Assembly (NCBI GenBank): GCA_963281255.1
Contig: OY725504.1
Coordinates: forward strand, 3,534,001-3,598,000
From: Aphrocallistes beatrix
Lineage: Eukaryota; Porifera; Hexactinellida; Sceptrulophora; Aphrocallistidae
Direction: 5' to 3'
DNA length: 64,000 nucleotides
Under the pieces are notes generated by a model that was not told the origin of the DNA, did not search any database, and worked only from the letters and a program-made list of their open reading frames with translations. The position numbers and the translations under genes are program-made. Positions 36,001-46,111 of this stretch are shown piece by piece. Numbering within the stretch: the stretch's first letter is position 1; each line of letters opens with the position of its first letter.

Positions 36001-36772
36001 CAGCAGCACCTTGTGCACCTGTGTAGAGAGCGAGTCCTTCAGCGCGTGCAGGATGAGCTTGCTGCAGCTCCAGGGACTGAGTCGGGAGTCCACCACCGCG
36101 ATGAAGCCCTGCGCCTTCAGCTCGAGGGGAGGCATGGACGCGAGGTAGGCCAGCAGTCTCCGGAGCTCTTCCGCTGAGTAGACGATGTCCTACCGAGAGA
36201 GAGAGAGAGAGAGAGTGACGTCATTAGAATAACAAGTGGGGTGCTAGTAGCTACCTTGCTCAGGGCGGGGAAACAGAGAATGAGGCGCCCTTTCTTATCA
36301 ACACCCCCTGGCAGGAGGCACAGTCGCTTCTCAATCGTGTCTAGTATCTCGGCAGCCGTGGTGGGAGGCTGTCCCATAAGAACCGAGTCGACACTGGGGA
36401 GCGAGGACTCGTCAGAAATCACAGTTATCCTGCTGACGTCAGAGGCCAGGTGGAAGGGAGAAGCGCCGGAGAAGTGCTGGAATTCTACACTACAGTCGCT
36501 GAGGGGAGATGTGGGGGGACTGAGGGGGTGCGAATCCATCGGATCCTCTTGAGATCTAGCGAGATCATACAGTATGAATTATTAACTGCATGAGTGGGTA
36601 GGAGAGTGTGAACTTACGTAGGAGTAGCTTCGAAGGATTCTGGCGAGTCGATGCGAGCTAGAGCGTGAGTTGGGAGGGACATGGGACTGGTGTTCCTCCG
36701 CTGTAGCTGACCTTCTCTTGAGTTGCTAGATTTGGCAGGGCTACTGTGCGGCATGAAGAGGTGCCCTGACAT
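24093..36772 (-). CDS. TRIO: Trio/kalirin-obscurin-type RhoGEF with tandem C-terminal kinases (10 exons)
   Basis: Exons: 36618-36772, 36255-36555, 35958-36189, 35648-35888, 35445-35586, 35251-35379, 34883-35190, 34686-34815, 34392-34625 and one exon of 10,212 nt, 24093-34304. They join in frame to 4027 residues. Domain order: CRAL-TRIO/SEC14-like (exons 2-4), many spectrin-type repeats, DH1-PH1 (about 30390-29420), SH3 regions (about 29400-28480), DH2-PH2 (28215-27290), Ig and FN3 (27085-26540), kinase 1 (26475-25700), Ig and FN3 (25560-24980), kinase 2 (24930-24170). The first part is Trio/kalirin, a GEF for Rac and Rho in cytoskeleton control; the double Ig-FN3-kinase tail is like obscurin/UNC-89. 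Kinase 1 has HND and DFS; kinase 2 has HCN and DFS and is probably inactive. Confidence 0.9.
36195..36215 (+). repeat. (GA)n microsatellite used as intron polypyrimidine tract
   Basis: A run of GA on the plus strand reads as (CT)n on the coding strand, directly before the acceptor at 36190 of the second intron of the Trio-like gene. Confidence 0.8.
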
Positions 36773-37542
36773 GGTTCCAGGACCTGGCGGAAGCTTAAAC
36801 AAAATGAGTAAATGCACGTATATTGTGAAAAATCAGGGATTTCAAAAAGATAAAAATGATGATGTCTATCATTTCATGGAAAATAATCTGATTAGCGATT
36901 AGTAGATTTGAGGGGAAATATATTCAACTACTAACGAAACACAAGCAATTTTAAATTTATCGTGTGTCCCTCAATCATTCAAGAAGGGAGAATTTAGCCA
37001 ACATTCTGCAGAGTTAATTATTAAATAAAATGATTCAGCCTAAGGTAGATAGGGAAAGTCCTGAAATGCGATATGCAAGCTCGTTAGACAGTTAAGGTTG
37101 TCTCAACTATTTTGAAAGTATACTCGAAGAGAAATATAAACAGGGAAATACAACTCTTCCATACAGGACGAATGCGTAAGCGAATTCTTACTATTTGTTT
37201 AGGTAATCATGGTATAATAATGTTGCACCAGGAAAACCCAATATTTATCCCTGCAATGCAAACTAAATGTAATGAATCATAAGATAATTAAACAAATAAA
37301 TCCCTTCGGATTAGCCCGAAAAATGCAACTAAAATACACTGCTAATCATCTGTAGCCTGTGTGGAGCAAACCCACTAGGAAAATGTCGGAGGGAAGCGTA
37401 CATTCAGTTGCTTCCCGTTAAACAACAGTGCAATATTCCCCGCGAAGGGTTAGCACTTTGGTAAGCTTCTAAAGCAGTTTTGTTTCTTGTATATAAATAA
37501 AAGATCATATGGGTTGAGAAGATAAACAACGAAAATACAAAT
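36773..37542. other. Divergent promoter region between the Trio-like and Rel genes
   Basis: 770 bp of AT-rich DNA between two divergently transcribed genes. It contains the TATA box of the Rel gene and a near-match to a kB site (GGGAAAGTCC, about 37052). I see no open frame or repeat of note. Confidence 0.5.
37492..37499 (+). promoter_or_regulatory. TATA box of the Rel gene
   Basis: TATAAATA lies 51 to 44 bases before the ATG, implying a very short 5' leader of roughly 20 bases. Confidence 0.6.
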
Positions 37543-39390
37543 ATGGATCAATTAAAAAGTAGCGTCGTTGCACTCGTCATGTCTCCGACCGAGAGCGGAG
37601 GCCAGGAAGCGGCGGGGGAGAGTTGGGACGCAGGCCTGGAGGAGTACCTGGATTGGCTGCAGAGGGAGCTGCTATGCAGTGAGCTGGAGCTAATGAGCAT
37701 AGCTGCATTGGACCGAGAGGAAGTTAAGGAGCTAGAAGACAGGATCCTCTTGCTGATATGGACCCCGACCGCATTGGCTAGCTTGTCAGACACAGACGTG
37801 AGTGAGAACAGCATCTTAAGCTGGTTACAAGAAGACGCACTAAATAAGAAAGTCGTCAACCTGTTCACAGAACTTAACACTAGGTGCACGCCCCCGCACT
37901 GGGCCGTATTCTTCCAGCAGTTCTTCGTACCTATGAACTCAAGCACCGCAGCGCTGGGAGCCTACCTCAAGCAAGAACCTAGCGCAAAACTGTTTTCTAG
38001 CAACAAACAAGTGTGGCAATTGAAGGAACAGCAAGCGAGGGACCTTCTAGAGATAGCAAAAGTAATTGACTTAGACAATCTGCACAGACTATTACCACAC
38101 GTCAACAGATCTAGTAGTGACAGAGTGGGACGAGTCTTGGATGGGTATCGATTTAAAACGAACAAGAATTTGCTTTGGTATATGTTGAATGTTGGCTTTT
38201 TGAGACCAGACAGCGTGACAGATGACTTATACAAGGCAATAACAGAACACTGTCCTGAGCTATCGAACAAAACGGAAACAAATATCAATTCAGAATTCAG
38301 TCCAGAACAGCGCTCAGACAACATAACTGTAAGCTTAGCGGAGCATCCCAAGTCTCAAGGCTACAGATTCCGTTACGAATGCGAGGGCTACACTCACGGG
38401 GGTATACCCGGGGAGTCCTCGGAGAGAGGAAGGAAAACACACCCATCTTTGCAGTTCACAAACTACGAGGGCAAGGTAGTGGTAGTGGGGTATCTCCTGG
38501 GAGAAGAGGGGAAGCACCAGCATGCGAACAGTCTAGTCGGGAGGGACGTCTATCGGGGAGTGTTGGTTAGGTATGGAGTCGTGTCTGCAGCTAGTCCTAA
38601 GATGGAGCTGAGCAACATCTCCATTCAGCACTGCAAAAAGAAAATGATCTCTCAGAGCGCCGAGGTTCAGCTCCAGATGAGAAAGCTGGTGGAGAAGATT
38701 GGGGTAGACGCAGTGAGGTCAGCTCTCTCGAGTAGTGTTAAGAATACGATGAACGGGGACGTATCGAGTAGCGAGCTGGCTCTAAAAGAACTTATGCAAA
38801 AGTCCCTCACGGAAGAAGACTATAAAGCAATCAAAAACGAACAAGAAAAGTCTGTTTCGACTCAGCAGAACCTCTCAGCAGTGAAACTGTCCCTCATCGT
38901 GTACACCCAAGACGCCAGGAGTCAGTTCACAGAACTAACCAGACTTATCACTCACTGCATCTACGACTCGCAGTCCGTACACTCTAGTTCCCCTCGCATT
39001 TGTAGAGTCAACGTGAACAATGGACAGCCAGGAGGGGACGAAGAGATAATGATTCTCTGCGAGAAGATACAGAAATCAGACATAGAGGTTATTTTCTCTC
39101 AGGAACACGACAGCGTTGATAAGGAGAGTGGATGGTATGTGAGCCTAGACATCACTTCAAATGACGTGCACCACCAGTATGCAGTTTTGCTTAAGACCCC
39201 TGCTTACATAGACACAAACCTTGAAACAAGTGAAACCGTGTTTATACGACTGAGAAGGAAGTCAGATAATGTGTATAGCAATGCCGTCGAGTTCACATAC
39301 GACGCAAGCCTGAGAGGTGATCCAGAGGGCATCGGGAGAAAGAGATTGAAGGCGCAGTCACTTGATCAAAGAAACTATGAATTCAATTAA
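37543..39390 (+). CDS. Rel/NF-kB transcription factor with helical death-fold-like N-terminal extension
   Basis: Intronless, 615 residues. The Rel homology N-domain (about 265-380) has the DNA-recognition loop YRFRYECEGYTHGGIPGESS, with the conserved RFRYxCEG and GGIPG residues, and HQHANSLVGRDVY. The dimerisation (IPT) domain is about 443-586 (VKLSLIVYTQDARSQ, DIEVIFSQEHD, HHQYAVLLKTPAY). A basic NLS-like GRKRLK follows at 598-603. There are no ankyrin repeats. Residues about 30-240 are helical; 165-235 (DLDNLHRLLPHV, LLWYMLNVGFLRPDSVTDDL) resembles a death-effector or related death fold, by eye only. Such an N-terminal fusion is not a standard NF-kB layout. AATAAA overlaps the stop codon. 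Confidence 0.9.
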   Translation: MDQLKSSVVALVMSPTESGGQEAAGESWDAGLEEYLDWLQRELLCSELELMSIAALDREEVKELEDRILLLIWTPTALASLSDTDVSENSILSWLQEDALNKKVVNLFTELNTRCTPPHWAVFFQQFFVPMNSSTAALGAYLKQEPSAKLFSSNKQVWQLKEQQARDLLEIAKVIDLDNLHRLLPHVNRSSSDRVGRVLDGYRFKTNKNLLWYMLNVGFLRPDSVTDDLYKAITEHCPELSNKTETNINSEFSPEQRSDNITVSLAEHPKSQGYRFRYECEGYTHGGIPGESSERGRKTHPSLQFTNYEGKVVVVGYLLGEEGKHQHANSLVGRDVYRGVLVRYGVVSAASPKMELSNISIQHCKKKMISQSAEVQLQMRKLVEKIGVDAVRSALSSSVKNTMNGDVSSSELALKELMQKSLTEEDYKAIKNEQEKSVSTQQNLSAVKLSLIVYTQDARSQFTELTRLITHCIYDSQSVHSSSPRICRVNVNNGQPGGDEEIMILCEKIQKSDIEVIFSQEHDSVDKESGWYVSLDITSNDVHHQYAVLLKTPAYIDTNLETSETVFIRLRRKSDNVYSNAVEFTYDASLRGDPEGIGRKRLKAQSLDQRNYEFN

Positions 39391-39394
39391 TAAA
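39389..39394 (+). terminator. Poly(A) signal overlapping the Rel stop codon
   Basis: AATAAA begins at the second base of the TAA stop, so the 3' UTR may be only 10-30 bases unless a later site is used. Confidence 0.5.
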
Positions 39395-40481
39395 TATTAC
39401 CTTTGCTATGGCAAATTCATTTAAACATAAATCTTATTTCTAATTGTTAGTAAATTCATCAGGTACATATTTTGAACTTTGCTTAGAGTAGAATTTAATA
39501 AGGATACAATTGGAAATAAGTAGCACTACACAGCATATTAAGAGTACGATAATTCCCTGTAGATGGCACATACCAGGCGAACAATTGATAAATAAAATAT
39601 TCATCAGTATCATCAGTAGTAATGTATTATTCGTAAGCGCAGCTGTTGTTTGCGCAAAATAGAAAGACTTGCAACACATAGCTACAAGGTTCAGAGTGTA
39701 ATTAGTAATTACAATCCGTCGGGTCGTGGAAATAGTAATGATTTAACCGAATGCAATAGCATTAGGCAAGAAAGTAGAAAATAAGCTTGGGGAGATATCA
39801 TATCATATATTCAACTCATGAATTAGCTAACTGCCCCTATCTCTAACAACAAGCTGCAATCTAAGTGAATAATTTAAGCAAATAAGGCTTTGATACATTC
39901 TTTCATTGCAAACGTGCCGATAGCATTCAGAGAATATCTACGGAACTGAATTTAGTGTAAGGAAAAAGGTAGAGTAGGATGATGTGGTTAACCCAACAGA
40001 TGTATTTTAAATAGATGGGAATTCTTCAAAGAATCACCCTTTTAAGAGATCAACCCCCGAAATAACCAGCAATTATAGTTAAAAGAGAAACAGTGTTTTA
40101 TATTAAACTTTTGTAAATAATAAATGAGAATTCTGTCCGATATCAGTACAATCATATTACAGATCTGAGAATAGTAATAAAGACAGCTATATTGAATGTA
40201 AAAACAGGATAGATCAAGCATCTGGAGAAAATACTGGACAAATGATATGATAGGTGTTAGAAGTGTAGCTCTGGGAGCGATTACTGGTGTCAATAATAAT
40301 AATATGTAATAATAATAATATAGAAGATAAACCTAAGATATACATTTAGAAAAAATCAGTATACAAGAAAGATAACGGTATTTCTGAGTTCTGTACACGC
40401 TTTTGCTTTATAAAGTCTCTATTATATTCATAAATTAATGGTTTTATAGATCAAGGTGAATGGAGGTTGGAGAGGATGTAG
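39391..40481. other. Convergent intergenic region between the Rel gene and MEX3
   Basis: About 1.1 kb, AT-rich. A 79-residue hydrophobic frame (39440-39679, minus) has no recognisable similarity and is probably chance. The MEX3 3' UTR should lie here. An (AAT)n run is at about 40292-40320. Confidence 0.45.
40292..40320 (+). repeat. (AAT)n microsatellite
   Basis: AAT units in two short runs broken by ATG-TAAT, in the region downstream of MEX3. Confidence 0.75.
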
Positions 40482-42559
40482 CTATGACTCAGGCTGAAGG
40501 CGCAGCGTGGACTCGACCATTTTATTGCAGTAGACGCAGAAAAGTTTGTTAGCACAGTTCTCACAGTGAATAACGTGACCACACGGGGACAGGGCCATCC
40601 TGTAATTGGACGGAGCACTGCTACACACGGCACAAGGCTCGGGGGTCGGTTTCTCAGGGGCATCGGAACAGACGGAACTCGTTAGGATGGAGGAATCGCC
40701 GGAATCTGAGTAGACCGAGGGGCAGCGACTTTTGCTGCCGATGGGAGGGATCGGAGAGAGGTGCGTGGTGTCCGGGGCAGAGTCAGAGCTAGTCACGGTG
40801 GGGAAGGAGCCGAGGGAGAGGATGGCGTTCTCTCCGGAGAGCAGGGGAGCGCTGGTGGCCTTGGTGAGGGAGGGGGAGAGCGGGGGGTTGGACGAAGTTA
40901 GAAGCCCGGGGTATGATGCAGTCATGGAGCTGAATGTGCTGCCGATCGGCTGGGGACAGGAAAAAGAGTCGAACTGGCTGGAGGAGATAGAGGGGCTCTG
41001 GGACCAGATAGGAAGGGCTTTCTCGGGACCTGCGCTACTACTAGGAGTCATGAAATTGTACATGGAGCTGCGGGGAGTGAGAGCAGGGGACTCGCGGAAT
41101 ATGTCATCGACAGGCACACCGGGCTTCAAGTAGAGGTCGGACACGAGCTGGGACTTCCCGACGGAATTTTCGGAGAGGTAGGGGAGAGTGAGGGAGTCGC
41201 TCACCTCTACTCCCTCCGAATTTACGATCGTACCTGTACGGGCTGCGATGTAGTGCTCTATCTCCTTCCGTGCCTGATCCACGTTCTCCATGGAGCCAGT
41301 CACCTGGAAGTAGGGCTCCTTGTCCCGGGAGGGGGTCACGATGTAGGTGCTTGTCCTCTGCTGGATGCGCTTGATGGTCGCGCCCTTGGGTCCCACCACC
41401 AGTCCCACCACGTGATAGGGAACCTTGACAGAGATGGTGTGGCTGTCCTCATCTGAAGGGGAGTAGGGGCCTGTCCCCGTAGCAGAGGGCGATCCTGACC
41501 CCATTCGGGTGAGGGTGTTCCCTGTCGCCGCTTGTTTCCTCTGCGCGCGGATCTGAGTGAAGTGTTCTGCCGCTGCCAGGATCTCTCGCTTCGCGAGGTT
41601 GACATCTTCCTTGCGACCCGTGACGACGAAGACTGGCTTTTCCCCGCGCACTGGCGTCTTGATGTATGTGTTGGTACGAGCGCGCAGGGCTTTGATCTTA
41701 CAGCCTACATACATACATAATTATGATTATTGTGCCAAATTCATGTATACTTTGTGAATTCATTGTAACGAGCATTCTGTGGTGTGTGTGTGTGGTATGG
41801 CGTTGTCGTGGCAGAATATTAGAAGGCACTGTGGCCTGTAGCTTATTAACTTGTTCTAAGAAGTATGTCTCCAGACAACGAACTCCGTAGACCATACAAA
41901 GTGAACAGCAGATACAGATAAGAGAAATGAAAGGTAATACTGGAGTTGGCAACAAGATAACATACCACATTGGTAGAATAATATATGCTTAACTAGTGTA
42001 TCTATTCAGAAGGTCAGAGTGCAGTGCGATGAGTGGGCTATAAGCTGTCTGTGTGTGTGTGAAGCAGATTCAGAGAGAATTTTAAATGTATCAGTGCCCC
42101 GGAGTTAGCAATGATTACTCAGTAACAGAGACAGTCAACGCTGCACAAATGATCATGGAACTATGTTAGATCTGCAAACTAACTCCAGACTGCAGCAGCA
42201 GCTGCCATAACAACCACAATTATAACATTATTCTAGCTTAATGCGTAGGAGTAGAACTGACCTTGTCTGCCCACGATCTCTGCCACGTGCTCTGAGCTCG
42301 GGACTTGCACTACGTCGGTGGCGTTGACATTCGAGTCGGAAGGTCGGTGCGAGTGGGCGTACATGTCAAAGAAGAAAGAGTTGAGAGGAGACGTGTCATC
42401 GGCCGCAGAGGAGACGGGGGCTGGGAAGCCAGGTCCGAGATTCATCATCGACATCTCGAGAGCAATGTCCAACGTGTTTCCTTGCGATTCTTCAAGTGAG
42501 AGTCCGTGCGTGAGGGGGGAGGGGTACGAGGAAGAGGGAGCGAGGTATGTAGCAGTCAT
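40482..42559 (-). CDS. MEX3: MEX3, KH-KH-RING RNA-binding E3 ligase (two exons)
   Basis: Exon 1 42262-42559, exon 2 40482-41704, intron 557 nt; 506 residues. KH1 spans the junction ([15 protein letters not shown] then [20 protein letters not shown]) and KH2 follows ([20 protein letters not shown]), both with GxxG loops and almost identical to vertebrate MEX3. The middle is Ser/Pro-rich. The C-terminal RING reads [20 protein letters not shown] then [18 protein letters not shown]3 proteins bind 3' UTRs to repress or degrade mRNAs in germline and early fate decisions. The ATG is directly preceded by a pyrimidine tract plus CAG. The frame stays open upstream to 42628 but is not family-like there. 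Confidence 0.96.
41705..42261 (-). other. MEX3 intron
   Basis: 557 nt, the longest intron resolved here; most others are 45-220 nt. Donor GTCAGT, acceptor TATGTAG. It holds a short (TG)n run near 41781-41795 and no open frame of interest. Its size suggests regulatory content. Confidence 0.7.
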
Positions 42560-42572
42560 CTGAATGGGAAAG
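42560..42572 (-). other. Acceptor-like site abutting the MEX3 start codon
   Basis: CTTTCCCATTCAG is followed at once by the ATG. It has a pyrimidine tract and CAG as in a 3' splice site, and could serve a 5' UTR intron or spliced-leader addition. Confidence 0.55.
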
Positions 42573-43422
42573 ATACATAATAACAATAATAACAATAAGT
42601 GTTTCTGTAAATAAATGGAATGGCACACGAACCTTCACACGGCAGAGTTGAGTTATAATAGAACGGATGAATCGTAAATTTTGATGAAATTTGAAAATCC
42701 TAAACTTGAATTTCTAACCTAATTAACAAAGCAGCGCGAAATTCGAGTATTTAAAGAGGAAATATTTCGTTTCGATTTATCCCGCAATAAGAAATTCCCA
42801 AAATAATTATCCTGGCGCACATCGGAAGTAAAATATGTAACTAAACATAGATAATTTAGCGACAATCTAGGTTAAGAATAGACTCACCTGAGAACTCTGT
42901 TAAAAAATTTGCACTTCAAGAAAATAAGTTGCGGAAATTGACAAATTCAGTGCTGTATTCATTTCCACCGGATTAGTTCGCTTTTATAGTAATCATCGTA
43001 GTATGCGAGTGAGTGTGCTTTGAAATGGTGTGTAGGATTGTAGAAAATATTCAAATCTTGTAAGATTGAAAATATTTGTGGCTTAATAACACATAATCGT
43101 GAAGATAGTTAGGGTAGAAAGTGCTGGATAAATCAATTGTTTGAAAAGCAGTGTAATTGGACGGTAATTTACAAAATAGAGAGGTAGATGACAGGATAGA
43201 ATCTCGTAAAATAAAAGAATTCATCTACGCACGGAGAGGCGAGGGGGAGACAGTAAATTGTATTTTAAGTGGAATCGCATGCAAACAAATAGAATATTTT
43301 GTGTACTAAAATCATTCAGGAATAAAATTACACCGAGCAGTGAGACGCAGCAACGCGGTTGCTGCGTGTGAGGAGGCGACATTACGCTAGGAGCTACGGA
43401 GGTGGAGAGCGACGCGCGCGTG
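42560..43422. other. Intergenic region between KSR and MEX3
   Basis: About 860 bp, AT-rich, following the KSR stop and preceding the MEX3 start on the minus strand. No credible coding frame. It should hold the KSR 3' UTR and MEX3 upstream sequence. Confidence 0.45.
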
Positions 43423-45762
43423 TCACATGGTGGCTTCGGAGCTCTTGAATGGCAAAATTGCGCTGTGGGAGGTGCTACGGACTGGCATTTTCTTGGGGGG
43501 ATGCAGACTGGGGAGTCTCTCTATGATCCCCTCCAACTCCTGGAAGGAGGGGCGGGTGTGAGGGTCCTTGTTCCAACAACGAAACAGCTCGTCCTTGATG
43601 CCTCGCGGCCCGATGATCATGTCTAAGGTCTGACGCACTCCGTTGCTCGCCTTGAAGAGCACCACCTCCACACTGTCCCCCTGCAGCGGGTACAGGCCGG
43701 TGTACAGCTCGTACCAGATGGAGCCGAACGCGTAGACGTCGCTCTTCTCGGAGAAGGGCAGTCCGCGCTCCATCTCCTCCTGCGCGGGCGACAGAGCCAT
43801 GGCAATCTCGGGCGCCATGCAGGACACATACCCGCGGGGGAACTCCCAGCTGCCGGCGTCGACGCCCGCGTACTCGAGCAGCGGGTTCACGGCGATGTCG
43901 AAGAGGACGGGCTTGGCGTTGCTCCGCTCTAGGTAGATGGAGTCCGTGGTCAGGTTCTGGTGCACGATGCGCCGGTCGTGCAGGTACGTCATGGCCTGCG
44001 AGATCTCCTTCAGGATGTGGAGGGCGCGCTCCAGCGGGTGTTTGGGGGACTGGCGGATCACCTGGTGGAGGGTGGGGGAGTGCTTGACACTCGTCACGAT
44101 GGTCAGGTCTGGAAGAGCGGTGCAAGCGCCGCGGAACAGAATGACGTTGTCGTGTCGGATGTTCCTCAGCACGTTGACTTCCTGGTGGAACTGCTCCCGC
44201 ACAGCGGTCAGCTGTCCCTGGTAGGTCTTGAGCAGGATGTGTCCGTGCCAGTTCCCGGTTGAGAGAACGCTGTACTTACAGGCGCGCACCTCTCTGATGT
44301 TACGGATCTCCTGGAAGTTAATCTCCCAGTCCGTGGGCACAGGGGAGGTGGTGAGGGGGGAGCATGAGCCGTCCGTCTGTCCCGTGTCGGAGGGGTAAGA
44401 GGGAGATGGGGCGGGGTCGAGCAGGAAGACGTCGTTGTCAATCTGCAGTCTGGACTGAGAGCCCTTCTCGGTGTCAGGGGAACCTTGGAGCGGTGGCTTA
44501 TAACGAATCGCCTTGGGCTCCTGCGGGTATTCCAGGATCCAGGAGTTGCGGTCCCCTTTCTGTGGGGGGTGGTTCGCGTAGGAGCGCCGGAAGAGGATCT
44601 TAGGTCTGAAGAGGCGCTTGAGCAGTCTCTTCCCCCGGAAACTTCGAGGGGAAGAGGAGATGTCCCCGTCCTCCGAGAGGCAGTTCTCCCCTATCTCCTG
44701 CACCTGAGTGGGCTGAACCGTCTCTGGGTTTGGAGTGGCAGGCTTGTGGCGGCGAGGAAAGGTGTGATTGCTAGGTGCGAACTTGTGCCGCCCCAGGGAG
44801 CTGGGGGGTCCGGGACTGGGGGTGAGGGGGTAGATGTTGGGGTCAGAGTTAGAAGTGGCGTCAGAGACGCTGGGAAAGACCAGATTTCCGGTGTATCGCG
44901 GCTTGGTCCAAGGGTCCGGAGAGGGAACACGTCGAGGCATGTCCAGCGTCGTCGCCTCGCTGGGGAGGCTGCTGTTTAAAGGGAATTCTGAAATTCTGTC
45001 GCAGCAGTCCGTCCAGGAGAAGTGGCACGGAGAGGGCGGGCCCTGCAGGAGGTGAGAAGAGGCGCGAAGAATCTCCCACGACGATAGGAACAGCTCGACT
45101 TCAATGGGGTGTATGGGATAGTCCACCCCCACCAGCTCCATCAAGTATGGCCGCTCGCTCGTCAGAAGACTCTCAATCGAGTTGAAGTGTGACTTGATAC
45201 GATCGATCAGGAATCTGGACTGAATGCCGACCGCTTTCAGCCAGTCAGAGACGGTGGGATTGCAAAAGCAGAAATCCAGCACCTCCTGCGAGTACGCGGG
45301 GGCCTCTCTCAGGAGGGTGCGCATCTGCAGGAGTTTCACGAACACCTGTCAGAGAGATCTATAAATAGATCGCTAGTTAGTTCCTAGCTTTACAAGAATG
45401 AGGGAGAGTACCTTGACGATGGCCTGCTCTCTCTTGTGCACCACGTCTCTGAGAGCAGGACAGGGGCTGTGTGTGTATTCGCTGCGCGCCTCTTTCAGCT
45501 TTTTCCGGCGCCAGTAGAGGAAGTGGTAGTAGAACTTGTACTCCTGCAGCTTGAACTGACTCGACCCCTCCTCTTCAGCCTTGTGCGCACTCAGTCCGTT
45601 TGGAGAGTCCGAAGTAGAGATGGGAGACTTGCACGCGAGGTTCTGGAGAGACGAGATCTCCTTTCGCGAGAGAGGGAGCGTGGTGTCCGAGAAGGCGTCG
45701 GAGGGACACGGTCGCTCTGGAAGAGCGCCGATGCTGTACGGGAGAGGCGGATGGTCGACCAT
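43423..45762 (-). CDS. KSR: KSR, kinase suppressor of Ras pseudokinase (two exons)
   Basis: Exon 1 45412-45762 and exon 2 43423-45345; 757 residues. The N-terminal CA1-type helical region is at about 40-200 (YKFYYHFLYWRRKKLKEARS, VKLLQMRTLLREAPAYSQEV). A Pro/Ser-rich middle follows. The C-terminal kinase-like domain (about 455-735) has WEINFQEIRNIREVRACKYS, RNIRHDNVILFRGACTALPD, and FGSIWYELYTGLYPL, all KSR/Raf-like. HRD is HQN and DFG is DIA, so catalysis is very unlikely. KSR scaffolds RAF-MEK-ERK at the membrane. The C1 zinc domain expected between CA2 and the kinase is not visible: no HxnCxxC pattern occurs. TTTAG lies seven bases before the ATG. Confidence 0.88.
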
Positions 45763-46111
45763 TGCCCGGCTAAACCATTCAATTGATCTGCATAGTTTAT
45801 CAATTAATTAATACGCAAACTCCGTAATTACAGTTATGGCTAATTGGTTATAACATGATATGTGCGAAAAGCTAATTAATCAGAATTCATCCGTTGCGAA
45901 GAATGAAATCAGTGCAGATTGTATTGTAATGATAAAAACACAAACACAGAAATATTAAACAATGCTCTTCTCAGAGGCAAAGATTTGAGAATAAAAAGTT
46001 TACTATCTACATTGGCCCGTCTTAAAATGGGAGGAGAGGGGAAATGTACAGCGGGACGGGAGCTGGAGCTCCAGCCTTCTCGGAGGTTTGAGAGAGAGAG
46101 AGGATCGGATG
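45763..46111. other. Intergenic region between DENND2 and KSR
   Basis: About 350 bp, AT-rich. It holds the DENND2 3' end and KSR upstream sequence. No coding frame or RNA gene is visible. Confidence 0.45.

Noticed and set aside
37052..37061. kB-like site GGGAAAGTCC upstream of the Rel gene
   Set aside because: Deviates from GGGRNNYYCC at one position and short matches are common; not supported as a site.
39440..39679. 79-residue hydrophobic minus-strand frame
   Set aside because: AT-rich chance frame in the convergent interval; no family match or plausible neighbours.
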